From Anaerocolumna sp. AGMB13025 (lineage in GTDB: Bacteria > Bacillota > Clostridia > Lachnospirales > Lachnospiraceae), in NCBI RefSeq assembly GCF_029689925.1, contig NZ_CP121445.1:3084501-3148500 (forward strand): a stretch of DNA of 64,000 nucleotides, in the 5' to 3' direction. This document shows positions 34,257-43,854 of this stretch, one piece after another (the stretch's first letter is position 1; every line of letters starts with the position of its first letter). Below the pieces are notes generated by a model. It searched no databases. It was not told where the DNA came from and saw only the letters and a list, made by a program, of their open reading frames with translations. Both the position numbers and the translations under genes were made by a program.

Positions 34257-34586
34257 ATGAAAATTCAAGAAGTTCCATTTACCACAATTGACTGGAATAC
34301 AATAGAACCGACAATTCATCCAGGCGTAACCGGAGAGGCTTATTGGCGGACTTTTGAAATGGGAAATATACGAGTACGTATGGTAGAATACTCAGCGGGG
34401 TATAAAGCCGATCATTGGTGTAACAAAGGTCATGTTCTCTTGGTACTGGAGGGGGAACTAGTAACAGAGCTTTTAGATGGCAGCGAATTCACCTTATTAC
34501 CCGGAATGAGTTACCAGGTTGCCGACGATATGAATCCGCATCGTTCCCATACGGAAAAAGGTGCTAAGTTGTTTATTGTAGATTGA
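34257..34586 (+). CDS. DHCW-motif cupin fold protein
   Basis: About 109 residues forming a single small cupin barrel. It shows KADHWCNKGHVLLVLEGE, GSEFTLLPGMSYQVAD and NPHRSHTEKGAKLFIVD. The DHWC sequence with later His residues fits the family annotated for DHCW-motif cupins, probably metal binding; biochemical role unknown. ATG 34257 follows GGGAGG; the frame back to 34227 has no RBS. The methyltransferase gene follows 27 bases later, so they are probably co-transcribed. Confidence 0.8.
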   Translation: MKIQEVPFTTIDWNTIEPTIHPGVTGEAYWRTFEMGNIRVRMVEYSAGYKADHWCNKGHVLLVLEGELVTELLDGSEFTLLPGMSYQVADDMNPHRSHTEKGAKLFIVD

Positions 34587-34613
34587 TTTAGCTAATAAGA
34601 AGGGAGGTAATCT

Positions 34614-35159
34614 ATGAATCAAAGTTTTAGCCGTTTGGAGAATCCAGACAGAGTGGCAGAGTTAAATCCTATGAAAAGCCTGGAACGAATTGGTTTGAAG
34701 TCCGGAGAAGTTATCTGCGATATTGGTGCAGGAACAGGAATTTTTACTTTTGCAGCAGCAAAGATTACAAAAGCTGCGATCTATGCGGTGGACATATCTG
34801 AGGATATGCTGCACATACTTTATACGAAAGCAAATGAACAGAAGCTTAACAATATAGTGATAAAGAATAATACAGAAAGTATACCTGCTGGTGCCTGCAA
34901 TGTTGTTTTCTTATGTACGGTATTTCATGAATTATCTGATATAGAATATATGATGGGAGAGATAAAACGGATTCTTAGTTTTAGCGGGACTCTGGCAGTT
35001 ATCGAGTTTCATAAGCGAACCACACCAATGGGACCTCCGGTTGAACATCGGATAGACTGTGATACCCTAAATACTATACTGCATAAATTTGGGTTTAGTG
35101 TAAAGGAGAGTTTTAATCTGGGAGAGAATTTTTACTGTTCTGTATTTCATATTAATTGA
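34614..35159 (+). CDS. Class I SAM-dependent methyltransferase
   Basis: 181 residues, Rossmann-fold methyltransferase of the UbiE/Methyltransf_11/25 kind. Motif I is VICDIGAGTGIFTFAAA (about 39-55), motif II AVDISEDML, motif IV AGACNVVFLCTVFHEL, and post-motif LAVIEFHKRTTPMGPP. Small-molecule methyl acceptor likely but unknown. RBS GGGAGG. It is the second gene of a short unit with the cupin and ends at a strong bidirectional terminator. Confidence 0.88.
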   Translation: MNQSFSRLENPDRVAELNPMKSLERIGLKSGEVICDIGAGTGIFTFAAAKITKAAIYAVDISEDMLHILYTKANEQKLNNIVIKNNTESIPAGACNVVFLCTVFHELSDIEYMMGEIKRILSFSGTLAVIEFHKRTTPMGPPVEHRIDCDTLNTILHKFGFSVKESFNLGENFYCSVFHIN

Positions 35160-35182
35160 ACAATGGCTGATAACGAAATGAA

Positions 35183-35236
35183 AGTGATAGGGTGGAAATG
35201 GATATAATCTGTGTTTCCACCCTATCACTATTTTTG
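35183..35236. terminator. Strong bidirectional terminator between convergent genes
   Basis: AGTGATAGGGTGGAAA (35183-35198) pairs perfectly with TTTCCACCCTATCACT (35214-35229), followed by ATTTTTG. It separates the methyltransferase gene (+) from the secreted protein gene (-). Confidence 0.88.
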
Positions 35237-35295
35237 TTAGAAACTTATTATTTTATGATTTTGTAACAGCTTCTACTGAATAATTATAGAATTAA

Positions 35296-36192
35296 TTATC
35301 CCCAGGCAGGAAGCTCACGAAACAGATTCTCCATATCTGACCGGATAAAACCTTTCTTTCCTTTGCTGTTAATCATCCTAAAATAAACCGTTCCGGTTTT
35401 TGTAATATACATCTTATCAAAAGTTACAGTATCACCTTTTCTAGCTTTATAGGCTGATTTCTTTGAACCAGGACTTTGATAAGCGGTAAAAGATTTTATA
35501 GCTTTATACCGATATGCTTTGGAATCGTCTGACAGGGTGTAGGTATTCGCTGTGGTCTTTGTAATCTTACCATCCTTTAACCGATAAGATACCTCGATGT
35601 AATAACAGCCGATGGAGGGAGTATAAGGAGTATTCAGGGCTATCGTAAAACCACCCTTTCCGTCCGTCTTTTTTATGGTATAACAGTATATATCAATATT
35701 CTTAGTAAGTTTTTCCGGTTCAAAAACGGTGGAATGAACCAATTTACTTCCATTATATTGTACAAAGAATGCATCAGAAACCCCACCGTTTTCCCAAACC
35801 GTATGAATAAATAAATCCAAATGACCATCACTCTGATTTAAATCCAGCAGGTATATATTAAAGGACAGTCCATTGTTGTTTTTGGTAAGGTATAATTTAT
35901 TATTAATATACAGCTTTATAGTAGCTGTGCGTTTATCGTCATTTTCAGCTACCTTATACTGTATGGTTTCGTTATGACCATCTTGGTTTAAATCATATTC
36001 GTAAAGCGTATTTTCTTGTAGGTATTCAATACCTGCCGGTGAGGTACTCCTCTCGGCAGCAAAGGTACCTAGAGAGGGTATTAGAAGAAAGAAGGAAAAG
36101 GTTAAAAGTAAAATAATTGCCTTCTTTTGTTTAAAGTTAGATATTTTTGTTAAAAAACAGTACTTATCGCTGGTATAAACTGATTGATTCAT
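35296..36192 (-). CDS. Secreted hypothetical protein with SH3-like C-terminus
   Basis: About 298 residues. After a basic N-terminus there is a signal peptide (KAIILLLTFSFFLLIPSLGTFA). The middle has two D-rich segments (YEYDLNQDGHNETI; LLDLNQSDGHLDLFI) like the calcium-binding turns of FG-GAP/VCBS repeats. The C-terminal ~70 residues (AYQSPGSKKSAYKARKGDTV, then GKKGFIRSD) resemble a bacterial SH3 domain that binds cell wall. Probably an envelope-associated protein; function unknown. ATG 36192 is preferred because AAAGGA lies ten bases upstream; 36210 lacks an RBS. Confidence 0.72.
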   Translation of the reverse strand: MNQSVYTSDKYCFLTKISNFKQKKAIILLLTFSFFLLIPSLGTFAAERSTSPAGIEYLQENTLYEYDLNQDGHNETIQYKVAENDDKRTATIKLYINNKLYLTKNNNGLSFNIYLLDLNQSDGHLDLFIHTVWENGGVSDAFFVQYNGSKLVHSTVFEPEKLTKNIDIYCYTIKKTDGKGGFTIALNTPYTPSIGCYYIEVSYRLKDGKITKTTANTYTLSDDSKAYRYKAIKSFTAYQSPGSKKSAYKARKGDTVTFDKMYITKTGTVYFRMINSKGKKGFIRSDMENLFRELPAWG

Positions 36193-36551
36193 GATAAAAA
36201 ATCCTTTCATATAATTAGCATTATCTGGTTAATTAATTATTATAAACTTTTCTCCTTATGATATCAATATAGACAGGGAGTATGTTTCAAAAAGTTATTG
36301 ATATTTTCTGTCGCATTTAAGATGCCAGGGATAAAATTCATGTTCATTCGTGTATACATATTTACATATATAAGCTTAAAATGGAGTTTGGTTTTGGGAA
36401 TTATTATGCAAAAACCGACATATGCTATCATAAATATGACATTTCCAACAAAATTCGATGAATTCTTTTGCTTTATATGTTGACATAATAATAAACATAA
36501 TATAATCTTGGTGTTAGATACCCTATTAATTTATTTCGTGTGGAATGGAAG
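36193..36551 (+). other. Divergent intergenic region before the YesM-like kinase
   Basis: About 360 bases between divergently transcribed genes. The promoter for the kinase is at 36478-36506. A 61-codon open frame at 36298-36483 has no RBS and is not supported as a gene. Nothing else of note. Confidence 0.5.
36478..36506 (+). promoter_or_regulatory. Candidate promoter for the YesM/YesN pair
   Basis: TATAAT at 36501-36506 with TTGACA at 36480-36485. The spacer is only 15 bases unless the -35 is read as TGTTGA at 36478. Start codon 46 bases downstream. Confidence 0.5.
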
Positions 36552-38288
36552 ATGAAATTGCGAAAAGTATTACAAAACAGATTAAGACTAAAACACAGGA
36601 TTATGATTGCAATTCTTTATGTTTTAATTCCTGTATCAGTAGTATTTGCAGGCATAATAAAAGAGGCGCTGAATGAAATTCAGGATCAGGTAGTACAGGC
36701 AAATATGAATAGTCTGCAAATATATCGGAATACACTGCAGACAGAAATTGAGCTGGCAGAACAATATTTAATTAATTTAACCTGGGTAAATGAGGAGTTT
36801 GCAAAATTCTATAGCACAGAGGATGACTCCGAGGCCGAAAAAGCAAGTCAGGCAATCTTAAGCGGAATGGAGGATGTGTTTCAGGCGAATAAAGATATAA
36901 CAGCTTTTATTGTGTATAACCCTGGTAATGGCATATATCGTACAAAATATAACCAAATTGTGGCATACGGTAAAATAAAGCAAGGAATCGAACTGGAATT
37001 AAAGCAGACATTAAAATCAAAGGAAGATAAACCACTTGGCTGGTTTTTGATGAATTGTTCAGGACGCTGGCTCTTGAGCCGGATAGCCCAAAGAAATGGC
37101 GCGTATGCTGTTTGTCTGGTGGATTTGACTCAGGCGGTAAGAAATGCCAGGCTTAACTATAATATTGATGGCGAAGTGTTCTTCATTAAAAAAGGTACAA
37201 TTCTAGCCAATAAAGATTGGATGGACGAAAGAGGTATTCGACTGGATTATAGCAAGGAAGAGTTTTATTATGCAGGGAAAAAAGAGGATTATATTATTGT
37301 GCAAAAGCAATTAGCAGGATTTAAGGTGGGACTTGCTATGCCCTCTGAACGAAATAATGAGAGAGTTAAAATCCTGTATTTCAGTCCTGTTATCTATTTA
37401 GGTGCGGCCGTACTTTCCTTAGTGTGTGCTGCTTTATATTTAAAACATGAATTGTTTATTCCAATGGATAATCTGGTTATTACGATGCGCAGGATACAAG
37501 GAGGCGATCTGACGGCAAGACCCCTCAAATACAAAGGTACCGAATTTGCCCAGGTACACGGTACCTTTAACAGTATGATGAGTGAGATTACAACCCTGCG
37601 AATCAAGAGCTATGAACAGCAGTTAATGGCCGAAAAAGCCCAGTTGGAGGCTCTGCGCATGCAGATACGGCCTCATTTTTTCTTAAACTGCCTGAAAAGT
37701 ATCTTTGGACTGGCCCAGGCTGGTAAGACGGAAGAAATTAAGAAAAGTGTTTTATGCCTATCACCTCATTTAAGATACATTTTTGATATTAGTACAGAGG
37801 TGATTACACTGGAAAAAGAACTGCAGATGTGTGAAAATTATATTTCCTTGCAGGTAGTAAGTCAGTGTGGGTCACCGAAGTTGAATCTCTCCGTGGATAC
37901 AAATGTCTTAATGCTCAAAGTCCCTCCGGTCAGTATTTTGACATTGGTTGAAAATTGTATGAAGCATGGAATGGCACAGGATGGGACACTTCGTGTGCAG
38001 ATTATAGCGAAAAGTTATGAAATTGATGGTCAAAGACTGGCTGATATTGTCGTACGAGATAATGGACCTGGTTTTCCGGAAAAGGTTTTGAAAGTACTTA
38101 ATAATGGAGAGGAGAAGGAAAAGAATAACTCTCAGGTAGGATTACGGAATGTAATGAATCGATTTAAGGTACTGTATGGCGATGATTTAGCTATAACATT
38201 TTCAAATAATGACGGGGCACAGGTTGAAATTATGTTTTTGATGAAGGAAGAAGGTGAGGTAAACAGTAATAATTCACTTTGCCAATAA
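36552..38288 (+). CDS. YesM-type sensor histidine kinase
   Basis: About 578 residues. N-terminal membrane segment (IMIAILYVLIPVSVVFAGII), an extracellular sensor region (~35-270), a second membrane segment (VIYLGAAVLSLVCAALYL), HAMP, then the His_kinase domain with RPHFFLNCL (His375) and HATPase_c with VENCMKHG and DNGPGFP. LytS/YesM kinases with YesN-type AraC regulators control polysaccharide uptake operons in Firmicutes. The partner gene overlaps the 3' edge, and the sulfatase locus follows directly, so a sulfated glycan fragment is the expected signal. ATG 36552 and GTG 36540 are both possible starts. Confidence 0.9.
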   Translation: MKLRKVLQNRLRLKHRIMIAILYVLIPVSVVFAGIIKEALNEIQDQVVQANMNSLQIYRNTLQTEIELAEQYLINLTWVNEEFAKFYSTEDDSEAEKASQAILSGMEDVFQANKDITAFIVYNPGNGIYRTKYNQIVAYGKIKQGIELELKQTLKSKEDKPLGWFLMNCSGRWLLSRIAQRNGAYAVCLVDLTQAVRNARLNYNIDGEVFFIKKGTILANKDWMDERGIRLDYSKEEFYYAGKKEDYIIVQKQLAGFKVGLAMPSERNNERVKILYFSPVIYLGAAVLSLVCAALYLKHELFIPMDNLVITMRRIQGGDLTARPLKYKGTEFAQVHGTFNSMMSEITTLRIKSYEQQLMAEKAQLEALRMQIRPHFFLNCLKSIFGLAQAGKTEEIKKSVLCLSPHLRYIFDISTEVITLEKELQMCENYISLQVVSQCGSPKLNLSVDTNVLMLKVPPVSILTLVENCMKHGMAQDGTLRVQIIAKSYEIDGQRLADIVVRDNGPGFPEKVLKVLNNGEEKEKNNSQVGLRNVMNRFKVLYGDDLAITFSNNDGAQVEIMFLMKEEGEVNSNNSLCQ

Positions 38289-38298
38289 GAATTTATTC

Positions 38299-38311
38299 CG
38301 CCACTGGCGGT
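38299..38311 (+). other. Short GC hairpin before the YesN start
   Basis: CCGCC-act-GGCGG lies between the kinase stop and the YesN ribosome binding site. Small, but the most GC-rich stem nearby; it could adjust the kinase:regulator ratio. Confidence 0.35.
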
Positions 38312-38326
38312 GGAAGGAGAGTAACT

Positions 38327-39919
38327 ATGGAACTTCTGATTGTAGATGACCAGGTTTCTGTTGTTGAGGGATTGTTAAAAGGGATAAGTTGGGATAAGCT
38401 CGGGATAGAAAAAGTTTATACTGCATTAAACGCTCTTGATGCAAAAAATATACTGCAGAATAAAAGAATAGATATTATGCTTTGTGACATTGAAATGCCA
38501 GTGGAAAGTGGTTTACAGCTATTCGAATGGATGAATAAAAAAGGGTATACAACGAATTGCATTTTTCTTACCAGCCACGCGGAATTTGAGTATGCGAAAG
38601 AAGCTGTTAAACTTGGAGCTTTTGATTATATACTACAGCCAGCCCCCTATGAGGAAATTTATCAGACGGTACAAAAAGCGGTTAAGGTAATCCATACGGA
38701 AATCTATAAGGATAAACTATACAATAAGGGAAAAGTGTTCAGTAAACAGGAAAAATCCATAGTGGGTAATGCTATCCGGAACTGGTTAAGCAGTTCCGGC
38801 AGTAATAAAGACATTCATACATTGTCTGAACTAGCAGTTCTACCATGCCTTAGTGAACCAGGATACTTAATGCTGATTCATATTGTGAAATGGAGTACTC
38901 TATCTGAAAAATGGGATAATACTTTACTGGAAACATCATTAGAAAATATTGTGAGTGAAATTTTTGCACCGAATAATCAACTTACGGGACTCGCTTTTAT
39001 GGAAGAAAATACATTTGCCATGTTATTGCAGGGACGTGATAAGGAAGAAATTTCAAGGGAAGGTCTTATCAGGCAGCTCCAGTATCTGAACAGTTTTTGT
39101 GAGCAATATTTTAAATGCAGCATTGCCTGCTATTTTGAGGGTCCATTTATTTTGGATAATTCTTTGGATATATGGCCCAGTCTAATAGCGCATAAGGATA
39201 ATAATGTACTTCTTAAGAGCGGGGTATTCCCAATTGGAGTCATCGAACAGAAAAGTTATCATATGTTTCGAATTCCCCAGATTAAACACTGGCACGAACT
39301 TATGAAAGAAGGTTTTGCATATACGGTTGAGGAGCAGGCATTGGGTCTTTTGGATGAAATGTGCGAAAATGGCACAATTAACCGGATAACCCTGCGCTAT
39401 TTTTATCAGGATTTTATGCAGATGCTGTATAATTCAATGGATGGAAACCAGCGTATGTTAAACGACATGTTTAGTACGGCAGAGGGTCTTGAGCTATACA
39501 AAAATGGTATGAATTCTGCTCCCCAGATGAAGCAGCTTATCAGCTTTGTTACAAAACATTTTCGTGTTGTAGATAGCCAGGAGGACCCCAAAGCATTGGT
39601 ACGCCGGGTGATTGAGTATATCGACCGGAATCTTGAGGATGATATCAGGCGGGATGAACTAGCTTCACACATACACTTGAATCCGGATTACTTATCTCGG
39701 ATTTTTAAGAAAGAAACGGGTCTTAATATAAAAGAATATATTACAGAACAGAAAATGCGTGCAGCCCGGGGTTTCTTACGAACGACCGGTTTACCGGTCA
39801 GCTATATTGCAGCTAAAATGGGGTATTGTAATTTCAGTCATTTCTCTTTCACCTATAAGAAAGTAATGGGCAGAACCCCCCAGGAGGAACGTTTGGGAAC
39901 AATGGTAAGAGAAGATTAA
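38327..39919 (+). CDS. YesN-type response regulator with AraC DNA-binding domain
   Basis: 530 residues. The receiver domain has Asp54 in MLCDIEMPVES, the acidic pair VDD, and SHAEFEYAKEAVKLGAFDYILQP. A long middle region follows, then a C-terminal AraC double helix-turn-helix (about 425-525): RDELASHIHLNPDYLSRIFKKETG and YIAAKMGYCNFSHFSFTYKKVMGRTPQ. Partner of the upstream YesM-like kinase; it should activate the sulfatase and transporter genes that follow. ATG 38327 follows GGAAGGAGAG; the longer frame to 38279 is an overlap artefact. Confidence 0.92.
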   Translation: MELLIVDDQVSVVEGLLKGISWDKLGIEKVYTALNALDAKNILQNKRIDIMLCDIEMPVESGLQLFEWMNKKGYTTNCIFLTSHAEFEYAKEAVKLGAFDYILQPAPYEEIYQTVQKAVKVIHTEIYKDKLYNKGKVFSKQEKSIVGNAIRNWLSSSGSNKDIHTLSELAVLPCLSEPGYLMLIHIVKWSTLSEKWDNTLLETSLENIVSEIFAPNNQLTGLAFMEENTFAMLLQGRDKEEISREGLIRQLQYLNSFCEQYFKCSIACYFEGPFILDNSLDIWPSLIAHKDNNVLLKSGVFPIGVIEQKSYHMFRIPQIKHWHELMKEGFAYTVEEQALGLLDEMCENGTINRITLRYFYQDFMQMLYNSMDGNQRMLNDMFSTAEGLELYKNGMNSAPQMKQLISFVTKHFRVVDSQEDPKALVRRVIEYIDRNLEDDIRRDELASHIHLNPDYLSRIFKKETGLNIKEYITEQKMRAARGFLRTTGLPVSYIAAKMGYCNFSHFSFTYKKVMGRTPQEERLGTMVRED

Positions 39920-40101
39920 CAGGATAGGTGCAGACTTATATTGCTGTTTTACGTTATAGAAGATGGTCGGAAATACGATAATTCAGTACGGAATAATTAC
40001 AGTTAGGATAGACTTATAAGAATATAATTAATACTGTAACCATATGTAATAATCTCATAAAGATATTCAAACGGATAATCTTTGGAGAACGGAGTATTTC
40101 T

Positions 40102-41601
40102 ATGAGAAAGAAAGATATATTAATTTTTTTAAGTGACCAGCATGCAGGTCCATGTACTGGATACGCAGGAGATGACGTGATACATACCCCGAATTTAGAC
40201 AGAATCGCAGCTAAGGGGACAGTATTTGATGCTGCATATACTTCCTGTCCCTTATGTGTCCCTGCAAGAATGTCTTTTCTTTCGGGACAGCTTCCTACGA
40301 AAATGGGCGTTCTGGATAATGCCGGTTCGATTCCCTCGGATCAGGTTACCTTTCTTCACTCCTTAGGGGCGCAAGGTTATGAAACAGTTTTGTGCGGAAG
40401 GATGCACTTTGAGGGACCAGACCAGCGGCATGGGTTTACAAAAAGGATTTTTGGCGATATCACTCCAATCTACACCGGGGATCGCAGTTCATTCAGGGAA
40501 ATGAAGCATTTTGGATTAACCTTAACTGAGCTAGGGTGCCTTAATATCATAGGAGGTGGAAATTCACCTACACTGGAATATGACCGGCATGTTATCCGGA
40601 CAGCCCTGGACTATCTCAGTAAAGACCACGAAAAACCTCAGTGTATCGTCGTTGGAACCTATGCGCCGCACTTTCCCTATGTTGCACCCACAGAGCTATA
40701 TAACTATTATCTGGAGAAAGTTAAATATCCCCTGACCTTAAGTAAGGGATGTAATCACGAACATCCAATACTAAAGAGTAAACTTAAGGATACTAAAAGG
40801 GATACGGTTATAAAAGCAAGAGCTGCTTACTGGGGAATGATCGAGTTCATGGACAGAAATATTGGATTAGTATACGAGGCATGGGAAGCTTATTTAAATC
40901 GGAACAAAAAGGAAGGGGTTTTTCTATACCTTTCAGATCACGGTGATCAGGTTGGAGAAAGGGGACTCTATGGTAAAAAGACCTTTTTTGAAATGTCAGC
41001 TCATATCCCGATGATATTTATGGGCAGCGGCATTGCAGCAGGCGTAAAGATTAAAAAACCTTGCAGCATCATGGATGTTGGACCAACTATTTGCGAATTG
41101 ACTGGTGCAGAACCACTTCCGGAACAGGATGGAAAAAGTCTGGTTTCACAGCTAGAAAGCGGTATTGAAGTAGATAGATATGTCTTTAGTGAGATTTTAG
41201 AGGGACCGGTGAAGGAAAAAAGAATACCTGGGAGGATGGTACGAATGGATAAGTGGAAATATATTACTTATGCTGGATACGAGGACTATGACCTGCTTTT
41301 TAATTTGGAGGAAGATCCCCATGAATTGGTAAATTTATTCGATGAACAGCCTGATATAGTAAAAGAGATGAGAAAAATCGTTCATCATAACTGGGATACG
41401 GAGAAAATCATTAATCGGTATGCTGTCAGAGAAAAGAATCTAGAGCTTCAGGCAAAGTGGTTTAAGAATTCACAGCTTGACCAAAGCGAACGATGGATAG
41501 CCACACCGGAAGCTTTGGAGGAACCTGAAAATTTCTATCAGTCCAGTATAGAGCTGCCGGAGCATATAACAAATAGGATTAAAAAAATTATGGGTGAATA
41601 A
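40102..41601 (+). CDS. Sulfatase 1, Cys-type (cytoplasmic)
   Basis: 499 residues, arylsulfatase/alkaline phosphatase superfamily. The active site CVPAR (52-56) in CPLCVPARMSFLSG has the Cys that must be oxidised to formylglycine. The metal site has N-terminal FLSDQH and later LSDHGDQVGERG. There is no signal peptide (MRKKDILIFLSDQH), so it works inside the cell on imported substrate. It is similar over its length to the sulfatase at 54128 (shared TSCPLCVPARM, DQRHGFTKR, DHEKPQ/EHEKPQ), probably by duplication. First enzyme gene of the locus, directly downstream of YesM/YesN. Confidence 0.92.
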   Translation: MRKKDILIFLSDQHAGPCTGYAGDDVIHTPNLDRIAAKGTVFDAAYTSCPLCVPARMSFLSGQLPTKMGVLDNAGSIPSDQVTFLHSLGAQGYETVLCGRMHFEGPDQRHGFTKRIFGDITPIYTGDRSSFREMKHFGLTLTELGCLNIIGGGNSPTLEYDRHVIRTALDYLSKDHEKPQCIVVGTYAPHFPYVAPTELYNYYLEKVKYPLTLSKGCNHEHPILKSKLKDTKRDTVIKARAAYWGMIEFMDRNIGLVYEAWEAYLNRNKKEGVFLYLSDHGDQVGERGLYGKKTFFEMSAHIPMIFMGSGIAAGVKIKKPCSIMDVGPTICELTGAEPLPEQDGKSLVSQLESGIEVDRYVFSEILEGPVKEKRIPGRMVRMDKWKYITYAGYEDYDLLFNLEEDPHELVNLFDEQPDIVKEMRKIVHHNWDTEKIINRYAVREKNLELQAKWFKNSQLDQSERWIATPEALEEPENFYQSSIELPEHITNRIKKIMGE

Positions 41602-41625
41602 CCTAATAACTAAGGAGAATAATAA

Positions 41626-43689
41626 ATGAAGTGCTGTAAAGGCATAAGGTTAGCTTATACGGAGAAAGCGCAGAAAATAGTGAATGCCTTATCATTAGAA
41701 GAGAAGGTTTCTCTGATGAGCGGCAAGATAGATTTTAAGGAAGTAAGAGAAGCCATACGAAGCAAAACAAATCAGCACTATAACTATATTCCTTATCCCG
41801 CAGGGGGATTACCAGACTATAATGTCCCACCAATGTTATTTTGTGATGGACCAAGAGGTGTTGTCTGCGGAACTGGAAAAAGTACCTGTTTCCCGGTATC
41901 TATGCTGCGGGGGGCTGCTTTTGATACGGAATTGGAAGAAAAAATAGGACATGCAATAGGTAGAGAGGTCTTAGGCTACAAGGGAAATTTATTTGCAGGA
42001 ATCTGTATTAACTTACCTTATAACCCCGGGTGGGGAAGAAGCCAGGAAACATATGGGGAAGAATCATTCCATTTAGGTGAAATGGGATCTGCCCTAATCA
42101 GGGGCGTACAGGAAGAAGGAGTTATTGCCTGTGTTAAACATTTTGCTTTTAACCAAATGGAAAATTCCCGTTTTAAAGTTAATGTAGACTGTAATAAAAG
42201 AACAGAGAGGGAAGTTTTCCTTCCCCATTTTAAGAAATGCATTGATGAGGGTGCGGCAAGTGTTATGAGTTCCTATAATTTGTATAAGGGAACTTACCTC
42301 GGACATCATGATTATTTATTGAATCAGGTTTTGAAAAAGGAGTGGGAGTTTGACGGTTTTGTAATGAGTGATTTTGTATGGGGCGTCAGGGATACGGTTG
42401 AGGCAGCAAATGGTGGTCAGGATATGGAGATGTGCTGTACCACATATTATGGTGAAAAGCTAGTGAATGCAGTGAAAGCCGGAAAAGTCCAAGTGGATAA
42501 AATTAATGAAGCGGCACTTCGTATTATCCGCACTCTAATTGCTTTTGAGGAATGCCATAATGAAGTAAGTGCTGGTGTCATAGGATGTCCGGAGCATAAT
42601 CAATTAGCTTTACAGTCGGCCAGAGAAGGAATCACCTTATTAAAAAATGAAGACGAAACCTTACCGTTTAGTAGACAAGTCGTTAAAAAGCTCCTTGTAC
42701 TTGGAAAATTAGGCAATAAGGCTGTAATCGGAGATCGTGGTTCCAGTGAAGTGTATCCGGAATATATTGTAACGCCGCTGCAGGGGCTTATAAATGCGGC
42801 TCCTGATACAGAGGTTCATTATTATGAGGGAATGGATTTAGAACACTGTAAGGAGTTGGCAAAAGAAGCAGATGCAGTTGTTTTTGCCGTAGGATATGAT
42901 TACAACGATGAAGGTGAATACGTTGCAGAAGATCAGAATGATCTTTATACTGGTGCTGTAGGGGGAGACCGGGTGTTGAGCCTAGGGTTACATAAGGAAG
43001 ATATACAGTTATTACAGGAAGTAGGACCACAAAATAGAAATTCGGTCGTAGTCATGTTTGGCGGTAATATGATTATGATGGAAGATTGGATTGACGATGT
43101 CAGTGCAGCTTTGATGGCTTATTATCCGGGAATGGAGGGAGGCACGGCAATTGGTGAAATTATATTTGGAGATGTTAATCCCAGCGGAAAGCTGCCCTAT
43201 GTTGTCCCGGTAAAAGAAACAGATTTACCGCAAATAAATTGGAATACAGATTATCAGTATTATGAATATTATCATGGTTATACTAAATTAGAAAAGGAAG
43301 AGATCAAACCAAGGTATCCCTATGGATTTGGATTATCTTATACCACCTTTAAAATAGACAGCCTAAAAGTTAGAAAGGATATAAACAATATTACAGTACA
43401 ATTTAATATTACGAATACTGGAAAAAGAAATGGCGCAGAAGTTGTTCAACTGTACATAGGATTCAAGAATTCCATAGTGGATAGACCGGTGAAAGTGTTA
43501 CGAGGGTTTAAAAGAGTTAATTTATTGACCGGCGAAGAGAAAACTGTTGAAATATCCTGCCGGATATCAGAACTTAGCTGGTATAACGAAAGTAAAAATC
43601 AAATGGAACTTGAGCATATGGAGTATGAAATTTACGTAGGTACAAGTTCTGATATTACAGATTTGATTAGGGACAAAATTATTATATAA
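41626..43689 (+). CDS. Glycoside hydrolase family 3 (beta-glucosidase-like)
   Basis: 687 residues. GH3 (beta/alpha)8 domain with FCDGPRGV near the start, KHFAFNQME (KH motif), and nucleophile Asp249 in FVMSDFVWG. The alpha/beta sandwich C-domain (EGITLLKNEDETLPF) and a fibronectin-III-like domain at the end (YGFGLSYTTF) follow. No signal peptide, so it cleaves imported oligosaccharides. It lies 24 bases after sulfatase 1 and is followed by a terminator. GH3 specificities include beta-glucose, beta-xylose and beta-N-acetylglucosamine. The N-acetylglucosaminidase-type single-domain signature is absent, which favours a glucosidase/xylosidase-like activity. Confidence 0.9.
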   Translation: MKCCKGIRLAYTEKAQKIVNALSLEEKVSLMSGKIDFKEVREAIRSKTNQHYNYIPYPAGGLPDYNVPPMLFCDGPRGVVCGTGKSTCFPVSMLRGAAFDTELEEKIGHAIGREVLGYKGNLFAGICINLPYNPGWGRSQETYGEESFHLGEMGSALIRGVQEEGVIACVKHFAFNQMENSRFKVNVDCNKRTEREVFLPHFKKCIDEGAASVMSSYNLYKGTYLGHHDYLLNQVLKKEWEFDGFVMSDFVWGVRDTVEAANGGQDMEMCCTTYYGEKLVNAVKAGKVQVDKINEAALRIIRTLIAFEECHNEVSAGVIGCPEHNQLALQSAREGITLLKNEDETLPFSRQVVKKLLVLGKLGNKAVIGDRGSSEVYPEYIVTPLQGLINAAPDTEVHYYEGMDLEHCKELAKEADAVVFAVGYDYNDEGEYVAEDQNDLYTGAVGGDRVLSLGLHKEDIQLLQEVGPQNRNSVVVMFGGNMIMMEDWIDDVSAALMAYYPGMEGGTAIGEIIFGDVNPSGKLPYVVPVKETDLPQINWNTDYQYYEYYHGYTKLEKEEIKPRYPYGFGLSYTTFKIDSLKVRKDINNITVQFNITNTGKRNGAEVVQLYIGFKNSIVDRPVKVLRGFKRVNLLTGEEKTVEISCRISELSWYNESKNQMELEHMEYEIYVGTSSDITDLIRDKIII

Positions 43690-43711
43690 TTAGAAAAATA
43701 AAGCTTCAACC

Positions 43712-43740
43712 AGACAGCAGTATATGCTGTCTATTTTTTT
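43712..43740 (+). terminator. Rho-independent terminator after the GH3 gene
   Basis: AGACAGCA / TGCTGTCT with a five-base loop, followed by ATTTTTTT. It separates the first sulfatase-GH3 unit from sulfatase 2. Confidence 0.85.
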
Positions 43741-43854
43741 CAAGAGATTGCAAGGCTCATAGTCTCATTTACGATATAAGAGACCGGAATTACGACAGAC
43801 TGGTAACCTGGCATCTTTTAAAATGGAGAAATAACAAACTAATGGAGGAGAACT

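Noticed and set aside
36298..36483. 61-codon plus-strand frame upstream of the YesM-like kinase
   Set aside because: No ribosome binding site, and it overlaps the candidate promoter.
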